This document shows, piece after piece, positions 39,401-52,019 of a stretch of DNA of 64,000 nucleotides. The stretch comes from Agaricus subrufescens. Lineage: Eukaryota > Basidiomycota > Agaricomycetes > Agaricales > Agaricaceae. The stretch spans positions 3,720,001 through 3,784,000 of the forward strand of contig CM057058.1 of the NCBI GenBank assembly GCA_029945375.1. Reading direction: 5' to 3'. The translations under genes and the position numbers were made by a program. The number at the start of each line of letters is the position of its first letter. The stretch's first letter is position 1. Under the pieces are notes generated by a model that was not told the origin of the DNA, did no database searches, and saw nothing but the letters and a program-made list of their open reading frames with translations.

Positions 39401-40029
39401 GGAGGTACTAGGGGAATGGCGCCCGGACCGAAACCAGTTGGAGAGGTCCATCCACCTCCAGCAAACGGATCACCGGATAATGGGACACCACCAAAACCCA
39501 TCATCGGTGTGCTGAAAGGCATAGGACGTTGTGGTTGGCCCTGAGGATACCAGGGTGAGGCGGGCGGTCCTTGCTGCATTCCCGGCGTGTGGTGCGTTGG
39601 TATCGTGTTCGGGTAGACACCACGCCAGGCCCCTGGATTCGGAGGCGGGAGTTGCATTGGTTGACCCATTGGAGAGGGAGGTATATGAGTTGGAAGACCG
39701 GTATAGTCAGTAACTAATCCACCCGACCCCATAGGCGGTAAAGGTGTCTGTCCACCCATGAATGCTGAATATGGCTCTGGCGGGAGGAAGGGTTGGTTGT
39801 ACGGCGTTCCCATCCCAGAACCATAGAAAGAACCTGGCGGTGGCATTTCCTGAGGGAAGCTAGGTGCCGGTGGAGGCCAAGATGGTTGCTGCGTCCATGG
39901 CGAAGCTGGAGGCTGCGCGCGTTTCGAGCGAGGAGTATCTGGGGATGTATGGGTTGTAGTGGATGACCGGCTGATCGGCGATGGAATGAAAAGGGGAGGG
40001 ATATGGGGTGCGTCGGCCCCCGACATCAT
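36438..40029 (-). CDS. DUF6699-NACHT fusion STAND NTPase (NLR-like)
   Basis: Six exons join in phase: 40029-39249, 39193-38528, 38459-37146, 37093-36852, 36795-36670, 36620-36438, giving 1103 aa. Residues 1-260 are Pro/Gly-rich and disordered. Residues about 270-440 resemble the fungal DUF6699 domain (LEINPLLLP, LSWNML, LPWHINVHA, VTCGEVIDTI, LKRMDFLCDLTAFGGLE). After a Thr-rich linker comes a NACHT module with Walker A APVGAGKS (about 536-543), Walker B LFIIIDGLDEC (about 638-648) and TSRPEPH. The NACHT exon has no ATG before its P-loop and a stop just upstream in frame, so it needs a donor exon. The GTATGT donor at 38527 ends the DUF6699 exon in the right phase. The C-terminal ~150 residues are unassigned. 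The main doubt is whether transcripts really join the two halves; two genes is the alternative. Confidence 0.72.
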
Positions 40030-40826
40030 GTATTCGGTCTACAACACACTTGATGGGTTGGGCGGACCGCAAAGTGGTAGGCGCCCATCCTGAGGCTGGG
40101 TCGGGGCCTGGGAATCGGTGGCCGTTCTTGAAATTCTAGTCGCAAAGTCACGAGGAGAACAGCGCTCATCATGATCTACGCCGCTTTATGTCAGATCAAA
40201 CCTGATGCGCGATCAGCCCCAGGTCTCAACCTTGAACTTTAAGTCTGACAATCTTGGATATTTGATCTGAGTAGGCCTTTAAGTCGCATCGAGCAACTTT
40301 ACTAGTTATGTACTTGTCCGGCATTTCAAGATACACTGACCACGAGTGAGGCATAGACTGGCACCACAACCTTGTTCTTGCTTTGCTTCATAGGTTTTTT
40401 TGTTTTAGCGCACCTGGCATGTGGATTTTCATGTACCTATTTCGCACTCATTCCAGCGCAAATCGACCTCGTCGCTCACAAAGGCTCATACAGGTGATCG
40501 CTAAGTGGAGGGCGACATATACGATGATAGTGTTCCTTACAGTGATCGTTTGTGTATTTCAGAGTCGTTGTTGAGGATCTTCAACTCTAAACACAACTGC
40601 TGTGGCCAAGGGGAAGATAATGCGTGGTAGAGATTGAAGGGATCGTGCATTTCACCAGAATGCGAGCTTTGCTAAAATGTTCAGCGCCCCGACTCAGACT
40701 TTTACATTACTTAGCCCAAAACACAGGCTCGGAAGCACCGCTGTAGTTTTTCTTTGCAAATCTAGTTGAGGCATAAAGCAATAGGTTGGAAAAGTAGCAA
40801 ATATTAGGGAATCCCGCCTATTGCCA

Positions 40827-40873
40827 TTGGTGTAACCTGGCTATCCTAGTCGGCCGAATAGCCGTTACACCAA
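40827..40873. repeat. Nested inverted repeat (hairpin 1)
   Basis: Perfect 10-bp outer arms TTGGTGTAAC (40827-40836) and GTTACACCAA (40864-40873). Inside them are 6-bp arms GGCTAT (40839-40844) and ATAGCC (40858-40863), around a 13-nt loop. Confidence 0.85.
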
Positions 40874-40876
40874 AAG

Positions 40877-40916
40877 GGACATAACAGAATATCTTAGATA
40901 TTCTGCCATGATGTCC
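40877..40916. repeat. Nested inverted repeat (hairpin 2)
   Basis: Outer arms GGACAT (40877-40882) and ATGTCC (40911-40916). Inner perfect 10-bp arms CAGAATATCT (40885-40894) and AGATATTCTG (40896-40905) sit around a single central T. It starts four bases after hairpin 1. Confidence 0.85.
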
Positions 40917-41836
40917 GCTCCCTCCGTGTCTCGATTCCCCCTTCTCGGGGCATTAGTGACATGGATGCATGTTGTACTTCTTGATACGTGACAGCAATAA
41001 GGCATACTTGAAATACTACCATCTCCTTCTCACCTTCTCGGGTCAAAACAGATCGAGATATATTTAACTGACGCCCCTAACTAGAACAAATGTTTGCCTA
41101 GTGTCAAACCTAGTCCTACATACAAGTCCATCTCTGACGCTTGCCTGCTGAAATTGATATTGAAGTGGCGGGCGAGATCTTTATGTGACAGTGCTCTTCA
41201 CTACCTGGACTAATTATCCTTTAGATTTAGAGTGGGTGATCAGATTGTATACTATAGGGGGCGATAAAAGGTATTGATTGATCCGAATAGCGTATCTCTT
41301 GGTTAGCTCGAGAATTAAATCATAGCATCCATTAATGTGTTATTGGTCAAGGTTACTAACGGAGTTACGGTGGATCATTCGCGATAATGTGCGTAGATAA
41401 CTGGTCGTTGAACGCGACCGAAGAGGTGCCTGACAGTTACTACTTGCGACCGACTATCTCCATCTGGTGATACGCACGACGAAGTCAAGAGCGAGCTTCA
41501 TAGTTCTCCAGGTCCCAAGTTTTCTTTAATTAGCGAAAGAGAGAAGGCTGAGGATCGGTGAGGATTTAAGGCCGAGTGCGGTTAGATAATAAACTAATCT
41601 TATCTTTGATGTGTTGCTAACCCGATGAAACTGACACGGGAAGTTATATATACAATGTACGAGATGGAGCCGCGTGGAACTGTTGTACATTCGTGGTACC
41701 ATGACAGTGTTTCGGGTCCTAGCGCAGGCTATGCAATTGGACAGATAGTGACAAGTGCTGAGCGGGGCCCATCACATGACCCAATGTGCGCTGGTTGTTC
41801 TTCCTCTACGCCCTTCACCACCGTCTGTCCTCCACG

Positions 41837-43687
<1,851 letters not shown>

Positions 43688-43964
43688 TTTCTTATGTATT
43701 CTCATGAGTGTCTTTTTGTCTTCTTTCTTGCTTTGTTGTGTAAGTTATTGCTCGGTGTATACCTAGCTAATGTGCAATATTTAATCAAACTCAACGACAC
43801 TGATACAAAAGGGGAATACTACAAAAAGAAATTAGCATGCTTAACTACTGGCGTCCTACTCGCGACCTTCTAAGAAAAAAAAAATAGTTATAAAAATATT
43901 TTGTAAAAAAAAAAAAAAAAAAACCTTCCATGGTACAATCAAATAAAAATAAAATATATACCAT
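43688..43964. other. Convergent 3' flanks with a poly-A run
   Basis: Lies between the 3' ends of the kinase (plus) and the Rab gene (minus). It contains a run of 19 A at 43905-43923 and a shorter one near 43874-43884. Such tracts can be length-polymorphic. Confidence 0.6.
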
Positions 43965-45283
43965 TCAACAACAATTTGGTCTTACCAAGTTTCCGAGCCT
44001 GCCCGTTTGCGACTGATCCACACCAAGGCGAACAGTTTCCACCGAGCTCCCTTCTCGGAAATGCATCCTCCGCGACTCAAAGTACTCTTCATACTCCGCT
44101 TTGCGTATCACCCTAGCCGCTACATGTTCAAAGAGGGCTCTAACACCTTCTCCCGTTTTTGCTGATGTGAAATGTAGACTGGGACCTTTTTCGGGTGGAG
44201 GCGGGGATTGTCCTGAGAAGGAATGTGATGCTGGTATTGTACTGTCTTCGGGTGTGGTCAATGTTGTTCCGTGTGAGCTGCTTCCGGTCGCGTTTTCTTG
44301 TTGTTCTCGGGCGAAGAGACTGGGGGTCATGGTGACGACACTGCCGCTGCTACCGCTTCTCGTAGAGTTGACTGTCAGACGACGTGCGCGTGCTATGAGC
44401 GGAGCTTCAGGGGCGGAGGGTATGCTTGTCGATGGGGGTATTGAGGAAGATACTGGTTCGGGTGAGGAGCGCGCAGTATGAAAGAAGTCTGAAAAGAGAG
44501 AGGAGGAAGGGGTGTGATACAGTGACGTCGCTGTGTTGAGCGAGGACATTGAATTAAACTTGTCTGTGATCGGCGGAGAAGAGTGTGTCCAGTCTGGGGA
44601 CTTTCGTCTCCCATTTTCCACAGCAGAGGATTGAGGTTGGATATGAATAGAAGGGGACTTTTTGGTCTGTGATGCTGGATCTTCAACAATAGGCATGAGT
44701 TCCCCGACGAATTTCTGAATCTGGGACAGGGAGACGCGATCTGAGGGAGACTGGTCCTGAGAAACCTCAAGGTCGATTTTGTTGCCGACGATGAAGCAAG
44801 GATGTTCGAGATAGTCTTCTTCGGCTAGTGGTGCCCCTACGCAGAACTCGGCCCACCATTTCTTCAATGCTTCCAATGTTTCGGGTTGGTGAACGTCAAA
44901 CATGAGGATCACGGCATCCGCGCCCCGAAAGAAGGCCATCGAGAGACTCGAGAAACGCTCCTGCCCGGCGGTATCCTGCTGCAGGTCAGAGCAGGAGAGG
45001 TGGATAACCCGAGTAAGAACTGACCCATATCTGCAGCGTTACGCTATGTTCTGGCTTGGTGGGGTGAGGCAAGGTCTTGGCTATAAAGTCTGCACCTATG
45101 GTCGCCCTGTAGCCGCTAGAGAAGCCGCCAGAGATGAACTGTGGACGAGGGGCACGTTAAGTCGGGCGGTGGAGGGAAGAAAGAAGGGCTGACCTGGCCG
45201 CGGATGCTGGTCTTGCCGACGCCCGAGGGACCGATGACGACCAGCTTGATGGTGTGCGTGGCGGGCGGCGACGACGAGGACAT
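43965..45283 (-). CDS. Rab-family small GTPase with a large internal insertion
   Basis: Membrane-traffic GTPase most like the Rab7/Ypt7 branch. Three exons fit: 45283-45194, 45138-45025, 44975-43965, giving 404 aa. Motifs: P-loop GPSGVGKTS, switch I ATIGADF, switch II WDTAGQERF, base recognition VGNKIDLE (about residue 133) and FTSAKTG (about 338). The C-terminus is PNCC, with two cysteines for geranylgeranylation. A normal Rab has about 30 residues between NKxD and SAK. Here there are about 200, Ser/Pro/Thr-rich and probably disordered, all inside one exon. No frame break explains this, since downstream Rab motifs stay in frame. The gene converges on the CaMK-like kinase. Confidence 0.92.
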
Positions 45284-45895
45284 GGGTGGGGCATGGACGG
45301 GCGGCTCTGCTCTTCGTCACTTCTTCCTGATCCTTGTCCGCCCGTGGCTGTGCTCGCTGCTTTCCACAGGCACACGACCGGCTATCAACCCATAACATGT
45401 GCTGGTGGCGGACGTGAGACCGCTCCGATATCGCAGTCACCGGTCACAATTTTGTTGTCCTCCTCTCATGCGACAAACTGACGACCTCTGGCGATGCATT
45501 ACTGGGTGACGAGTGTAGAGACGCTGGCTGCTCTACAACAAGCGCATTTTTGAAGACAGTCCTCACTGACATTCTTCAAAAAGTCTTTCCCCGACAACGG
45601 AGCGTCACTGATATATGAACGTTTCGGCCGTGCAGTCACTCGACTAATTGATCAATCATTACCTTGGTACCGGTTCGATACCGTGACACGGGTGTTTGGC
45701 CAAGGCCAAATTTAGGGCGGTGATTTTTCATGCGTTTCGGGCATCTTGGTTTTGTGCTCCCAAGATAGCCAGCCGCCTTATGAGGAGTACGTAAATCATA
45801 TCAAAGTGTACACACATTGCGTGGGACAAGATCATCATAAATTCGTGAAATACGGAACCCTGGGAATTGTGAACAGTAGACTCAACGTCGCGCTC
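45284..45895. other. Intergenic upstream of the kinase-like cluster
   Basis: Holds the Rab promoter and the 5' flank of kinase-like copy A. The part around 45780-45890 has recognisable counterparts upstream of copy B (about 49270-49417) and copy C (about 51930-52019), but reading frames there are not conserved, so it looks like shared promoter or 5' UTR. Confidence 0.5.
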
Positions 45896-47503
45896 ATGGA
45901 TGTGAGTCTTCCACAGATGGTTTTCGATTACTTTTAAATTTGTGACTCTAGACAACACCCATACCTTTTCCATTCCCTCTCCTGGATAATGACGAAGCGG
46001 ACCCACACGAGCGTATTGTTTTCTGGAATTCAACTTCAACTCGGGAATGGTTTCGTCGGCATGGCTATACACTGTACGAGCATGACGATCTTACTCCAGA
46101 CAATGCATGCATTGGCATTTCCCGGCCTACTTTGAATTGCAAACAGTCATGTGAGATGCAATATCCATACCCACACTATGGATCGGCAGACGACTCTCAA
46201 ACAGCGTTCCGCGGATGGGATATATCAGTGAGAGTAGTCTGAGCTTCACCTTTGGCGGTCCAATTAACTTGCCACCAGGGAAAAATTGTGTACGGACAGG
46301 AGATACAAGACCCATCGCATCACGTTGCCATTAAACTCATCGTGACCGATTCTGATGAACACCGCATCCTTCGATTCCTACAAACGCAAGGGATGGGTGT
46401 TTTGAAAGAAAACTGCCTTATTCCAGTTTTGGAAATCCTCGCAAATGGACGGTTCTCCTTCGTGGTCATGCCAAGGCGAGTGAATTTCGTTTAACTCCGT
46501 TACTGTTGTACCAATACTTGCTCGCGCCAGGTGGGGTAGAGACATACACTACCCAAAGGGAGGGTCAATCAGAAATGACCTTCACCTTATACATTCTTTA
46601 CTCAAAGTTCGTCTCATCCGTGAATAAAAGTCGCTCTCGTCTGAGTATAAACAGGCCCTGTCATTCCTACACGAGCACAACATCTTACATCGCGTAAGTT
46701 TATCAATGTATTTGGGAGTGGTGGTACACAAAAACACGCCGTTCGATTCAGGATATCAAAGGGGAGAATGTCCTTGTCAGCCATTTTGCCGACGATATTG
46801 CTACTTATGACAATTGCCGAGTCCGGCGTCGGCTGCAGCAGTCTAACGAGCTCACTTATTGCCTTTTCGATTTCGATATTTCTATGATGCTCCCCGCGGA
46901 TACCGACAGGGCGCAGTGCCGGCTCCCATACAAATTATCCTGGGACGGATCCTTCGCTCGGCCGTTCGACACAGTCCAAGGAGAATTCGACTATAACCCA
47001 TTTGCCTATGATGTTGGAATGCTCGGCAGAGTTATTTGTGTAAAATATCAGGTGATCTTACCTTTAAATTATAGTGGCCTCATGTCTGAACCCAGTCATA
47101 GCATTTGACACCGCTAATACCCATGCTCGCACCGTTTCTAGACCGGATGGTCACGCGGAACATTCCGTCGCGTTTCACTGCTACTGAGGCGCTACAGTTT
47201 TTCGAGATAATTCTCCCTGGAATCCCTGAAGATGTGATGGATTCAAAGTGTCCTGCAAAACCAGTGGTATCGGATTACGAGTGGGATAGATGGGTAGGTC
47301 TTCCGGCCGACTTTATCAAGAAATGGGAAGCCTTTAGAGAGCCTCCTGTCCCTTTCTCCACTTCCTTTCTTAGGTGTATATGCTCGTTTCGATACATGGA
47401 CCATGTCGTGCCTGCTATTCGTCTCTTTATCTTTCGCGTTACCTTAGTCCCTTCACGACTTGGAATGTTCGTTAGAAAATTATGGAGTATGGCATTCCAG
47501 TGA
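45896..47503 (+). CDS. Kinase-like protein, tandem copy A
   Basis: Member of an Agaricomycete family with a protein-kinase-like fold. Exons begin with just ATGGAT (45896-45901), then 45952-46227, 46279-46475, about 46531-46609 and further exons to 47503. Kinase remnants: VAIKLIV (Lys), LHR-DIKGENVLV (HRD, Lys, Asn; split by an intron) and CLFDFDISMM in place of DFG. There is no glycine-rich loop. A QGEFDYNPFAYDVGMLG segment follows, matching the post-DFG region of the relatives. The C-terminus has a hydrophobic stretch (VVPAIRLFIFRVTLVPS). The intron at 46476-46530 begins with GC. This copy is the most diverged of the three. Whether it is a kinase or a pseudokinase cannot be told; the altered DFG suggests altered metal binding. 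Confidence 0.8.
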
Positions 47504-48295
47504 TGTATGTTATACGCGAAGACTTCCTTGTATGGAAATCATCGAAGCCTGTCATATGAGCATCAATATCCTCATGACCTAACAGCCGAAAGAAAAAGAA
47601 ACCGAAGGAATTTCAGGCCCATAAAATCATCAATTGTAGTTAGTAAATCGGGGAAGAAATTCATCTACCTGTGTGTTCTACAGATTGACAGTTTTCTGAT
47701 GTGTTACCGTTTATCCAGAAGAAGACTTCATGTGCATCTACCATGCTGCGTGTCTTGATTGTAGCCTACTTGCCGTTTGGGCGCACCGGCAGACCTTAGC
47801 CTGTATCAACGCAAATTTCCTCTAAGTTCGTTCTGATGATATTTGGTGTAAAAATCCCGGTATCGATCATCAATAAATATTATCGATGACAGAGACTGAG
47901 TGGCTCGAGGATCAAAAATGTGGCGATATTCTGAGAACAACCGACGCATCGCACAAGGCCAAGTGACCCATCTCAGAAGGGATTTGCCTTTTCCATCTTG
48001 GGTTGGTCAACACGGCTTGTAAAAACGATTAGTTAGCTACTTTATCCAAGGCTCGAGAACGTCAGGCAAAATAAGACAGGCAAATCATCAATCGTATTCA
48101 TGGCTACTCTTATCAAACGGGGCAACCGACTCGACTACATCTTTAATTTCTCATGTTCTTACCCACTTTTCTCGTCCACTGTATCGATGATAGTAATGCT
48201 TGATGTCCACACAACATGATCTAATACGCCAACGCTGCGACGATATCGATCAGCCAGACTCTCACGTGCAAACATCGACGTAAACGTACATTGAA
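47504..48295. other. Spacer with a faint relict of the downstream companion frame
   Basis: About 790 bp after copy A. Around 47688-47740 a short stretch (GACAGTTTTCTGATG... AGAAGAAGACTTCATG) resembles the companion frame found after copies B and C. The rest shows no coding signal. Confidence 0.4.
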
Positions 48296-49118
48296 TCAAG
48301 CTACGACCTCGAAGGTATCGGTTGAGACGGCATAATCAGACCGCCATGTTCTGTCCTCGGCGACCACAGAAGTTCCAGCTACCTTATAAACTCTGAGATA
48401 GTACGCTTTTTGTGGAGAGGGCATAGTTTTTCCGCCCTAGTGTGTTTCAGCACTCGCCACTAGCAATAATCAGAGAACTTACGGATTTAGAAGTTGGATA
48501 ACAATCTATTTGGAGTATGTCATCGGGACCTAGAGTGACCTTAGAGTCCTTGCGTGGGTAGACGTAGGTATGCCCTGGTAGAATGCGGGCAGTGTCACCA
48601 GGCTGCAGCAGGCAATTTTATAGACATCAGTCAGGTCTTCGGTATAGATTTGGATGATTTCTTACTTTGTACATGCCATTTTCTGCTTCTGGTGGGCAAA
48701 CATTAACGTTGAGCTCGGTGTGCGGAATCTTGTTATCATCGCGGGTCCCTACGTATGGGCCATCTAGATGTTTTTGGATCACATTATCTTTTACAACACC
48801 ACTTAGTTTGTAAATAAAATCGTTCGCTGATGGTGCGAGGGTGTTTGTCTGAGTACACGTCAGTCATGTTGCTCATTTAGTGCACGTTGCACTAACCGAA
48901 GTTCGCCTATTGAATGGTTTATGTTCTGTGATAGACACAATGGCACCTGCCGGGAGTTGGTGACTGACCCGTTGAGCGTCGACTTCTTTGGAACCTCCGG
49001 TGGCTACCAATAGCCTGACACGGGTTCCAGACTAAAGATACGATTAAGGTAGGACATATAGATGAAGACGAGAGCGCACCGGATAAGGGGTACCTTGGCT
49101 TGCTTCTGGAGTTTGCAT
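48296..49118 (-). CDS. Unrecognised five-exon gene between kinase-like copies A and B
   Basis: I do not recognise the family. Five short exons join in phase with good splice sites: 49118-49080, 49031-48897, 48848-48666, 48602-48483, 48436-48296, giving 205 aa. The protein starts MQTPEASQGTPYPSGTRVRL and ends YAVSTDTFEVVA. It reads as mostly beta-strand with no signal peptide, no transmembrane helix and only two cysteines. Each exon is below the length at which single open frames stand out, so it is easily missed. Four of four introns keep phase 0, which argues for a real gene. It lies on the opposite strand to its kinase-like neighbours and has no counterpart between copies B and C. Confidence 0.7.
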
Positions 49119-49417
49119 CGTGACGGAAGGGACAGACGTTAGAGGCGGTACATATCTGGGTATCGTTTTATACATCGGCAGTGGGGGACAAAGAAGACAT
49201 TACTAATGCTCTGACAAAAAGTTTTTTTGACCTCGCCTTGGACAAGCTGGTTCCCTCTAGCGCCGTCTAATGTTCGAATACGTAAATGCCATCAAACGGT
49301 GCCCACTGTGGCGTGGGAGAGGACTTTACGGAAACAAGATCGTGGGACAAGAACAGAAGATTCTAAAAGGTGGACCTGTCAATCCGCGAGAAGAACATTG
49401 ACCGCGTCGCGTTGCAC

Positions 49418-51009
49418 ATGGATGTAAGTCTCTGGCCCGATGTCCCCTTTGCCAGATATTCACCTGGAATCCTAGGCCCCAATACCGATACCCTTTCAAT
49501 TTCCTGTCGAGGATGATGAGGGGCAATACGCGGTGGAACGCGTCGCTTTCTGGGATTCACCATCAACTCGCGAATGGTTCCGTCATCGTGGCTACACTCT
49601 TTACGCGCATAACGACGTCGACATCCATACGGCTTCCTTTTCTGATCCCACTTTGACCTGCAAACCTTCATGCAAAATGCATTATCCCTACGCCCACTAT
49701 GAATCAGGAGGAGGCACGAAAACACCACTCCGTGCAAACGAGCTTACAGTGAGTAGTCCACTTTCAAGCACTGATGTGATCACTCAACAAGGCCCTAGAA
49801 CAAGGTTGCGTTCGCACAGGAAACAGAGGATCCATCGCATCACGTCGCCATCAAACTCATCGTGACTGACTCTGAAGAACACCGGATTCTTCAATTTCTA
49901 CGATCGCAGGGGATGGACGTTCTTCGAGAGAACTGTATCCTTCCAATATTGGACATTATCTTCAATGGACCGTACTCCTTTGTGGTCATGCCAAGGCACG
50001 AGATCATTCGTTGTTGCGTTCATTGCGCTAAATATATTGACAGGTGGGGCAGTATTGTGTATTATCCCAAAGAGGGCCCCATCAGGAATGTGCTTCACCT
50101 TATGCACTCTCTACTCAAGGTAAGTTTCAATTGATGATCCACTATCTCGCCTGTCTGAGTAGGAGCAGGCTCTCGCGTTTTTGCACCAGAACAATATCTT
50201 ACACCGTGTAAGGCTCACAGTTTTTCGGAGCGCTATAGATTGTAATAACAGCCCTTTGACAGGACATTAAGTTCGAAAATACCCTGGTTAGCCATTTTGG
50301 AGATGATATGACGCTGTATACCCACAGCAATGCCCGCATGCATCTTCAATGGTCCAACGAACTCAGTTACTGCCTCTTTGATTTCAGTCTGTCAATGATG
50401 CTTCCCGCGGACACGGACAGAACCCAGTTTCGACTGCCATACTACTTGTCTTGGGATGGGACTTATCTTCAATCATATGACACATTGCAAGGTGAATTCG
50501 ACTACAATCCGTTCGCGCATGATGTTGGACACCTCGGGAGGGTATTCTCTGGTTACTGTCGTGTAAGCCTAATCGTCTTTTCTGTGTGGCTGAGTTATGT
50601 CTGATCCACGCAATAGCGTGCGATTCCGCATGTACCTTTGCTTGCGCCATTTCTAGACATGATGGTCACCCGGAATATTCCCCGTCGCTTCACTGCTACG
50701 CAAGCGCTACAATTTTTTGACACAATTATCGCTGAAACCCCTGAAAGCGTAACAAGTCTCATGTACCCCAAAGGGTTCAATACTTCGTGGAACCTATGGG
50801 AAGGTCTTCCAGCTGACTTCGTCCAGAAATGGAAAGCTTATCGAGAGCCACCTCTTCCTTATTCTACCTCCATTATGAGATGGATATGTTCATTTCGCTA
50901 TATGCAAGTCATCGTTCCCAACGTGCGTCTGTTCTTTTTCCGTATTACCCTGTTCCCTTCACGAATGAGACTATGTTTTAAACATCTATGGAGCCATGTC
51001 TTTCGGTAA
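49418..51009 (+). CDS. Kinase-like protein, tandem copy B
   Basis: Second copy. The first exon is ATGGAT (49418-49423), then an exon starting at about 49477 (APIPIPFQFPVEDDEGQ). Motifs: VAIKLIVTDSEEHRILQF, LHR-DIKFENTLV with an intron inside the HRD motif, and CLFDFSLSMM (DFS instead of DFG). The QGEFDYNPFAHDVGHLG segment and the C-terminal VPNVRLFFFRITLFPS stretch are shared with copies A and C. The intron at 49996-50043 starts with GC at the same place as in A and C. It is closely related to copy C, so this duplication is the younger one. No nonsense codon was found. Confidence 0.82.
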
Positions 51010-51039
51010 TGTTATCATACCTAACCAGAACCTTGTTCG

Positions 51040-51740
51040 TGAATATAATTTGAGTCTGCGATAGAGTCTATTTTTTTCTTATACCATTGGGCCCATCGTG
51101 ACTGCTCAGCAAGAGGAGATAACACGAGACTAAACTGCCCACGCAACTACCAATTGTCTACGGTAACTCGGTGAACGAGATTCATCTACGTATGATTCCT
51201 GAGAATCGTCAACTTTCTGATGCATCTCTATTCGACCGGAAGAGGACTCATACATACGTAGCTGGGTGGGAAAGCCCTATCGATTATCGATCATTCATTG
51301 TGAAACTAAGCATTATAGAAGGCAAAGTGACTCAGCTCGGATATTTGGCAGCTTACATATCCAGTCATTTGCCGCTGAACAGCCCCGAAAAAATCACTAG
51401 AAGGATATGCCGCGTGGTGACTGCCTCAGGTGAACTCATGTTCCCCGAGCCACCGGGATTAATTGCAGGGTTTTTCTTTCCCGATATTCTTCTTCTCTTG
51501 TGAGTATCTAGAAACACGCAATAACTTTAAGGAAATTTTGAGATTTTGTGTCCATGTTCCTTTGTCCTGGGCATTGTCCAAGAATGCTAGGGAATGTTTC
51601 GAAAACAGGATACACGATTATGAGGCTACACACCCAGACTTGACCTGGATAACGTGTACCACCGTTATATCTGTTAATGGACCTCTTGATGAATGTGCGG
51701 CGGAGAGATCCGTGTTTTGCGTGGGACGGTGGCCCCATTG
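51040..51740 (+). other. Companion frame downstream of kinase-like copy B
   Basis: An open frame (51171-51503) reads IHLRMIPENRQLSDASLFD then RKRTHTYVAGWE, IIEGKVTQLGYLAAY and ITRRICRVVTASGE. The same sequence follows copy C, so this region belongs to the duplicated unit. No ATG opens the frame and no family is recognised. It may be an exon of a larger gene, or a relict. Confidence 0.45.
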
Positions 51741-52019
51741 AGTATGTGTACGGTGTGTGTCATGGGAGCCATCAGACGTTTACTGAAGTCTTGTCAGTGT
51801 CTTACCAGTGTTCGTTACCCATGTGACACTGCATTGGGCGTTGTTCACTCCTAAAGGAAGATAATGATGATGAGTGGAATCAAAGCAACATGGATATGGG
51901 CGCTGGCTTGGCGCTGGCAGTTGTCAGCACTTAATACATAAATAGCGCCATCAAAATGTGCCCACAATGATACAGGAACTAGCAATCCTCGGAGGAAATT
52001 TGGCCACGTCATATTGCAC

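Larger units (their letters stand above)
40030..41836. other. Intergenic region with two hairpins
   Basis: About 1.8 kb between divergent genes, so it holds the promoters of the DUF6699-NACHT gene and the kinase. No coding signature was seen. The notable content is two adjacent nested inverted repeats at 40827-40916, listed separately. Confidence 0.5.

Noticed and set aside
45660..45700. GGTTCGATACCG resembling a tRNA T-loop
   Set aside because: No matching acceptor, D or anticodon arms could be found at tRNA spacing.
45746..45937. Longer N-terminus for kinase-like copy A
   Set aside because: The frame upstream of ATGGAT is open in copy A, but the homologous regions before copies B and C contain stops, so it is more likely 5' UTR.
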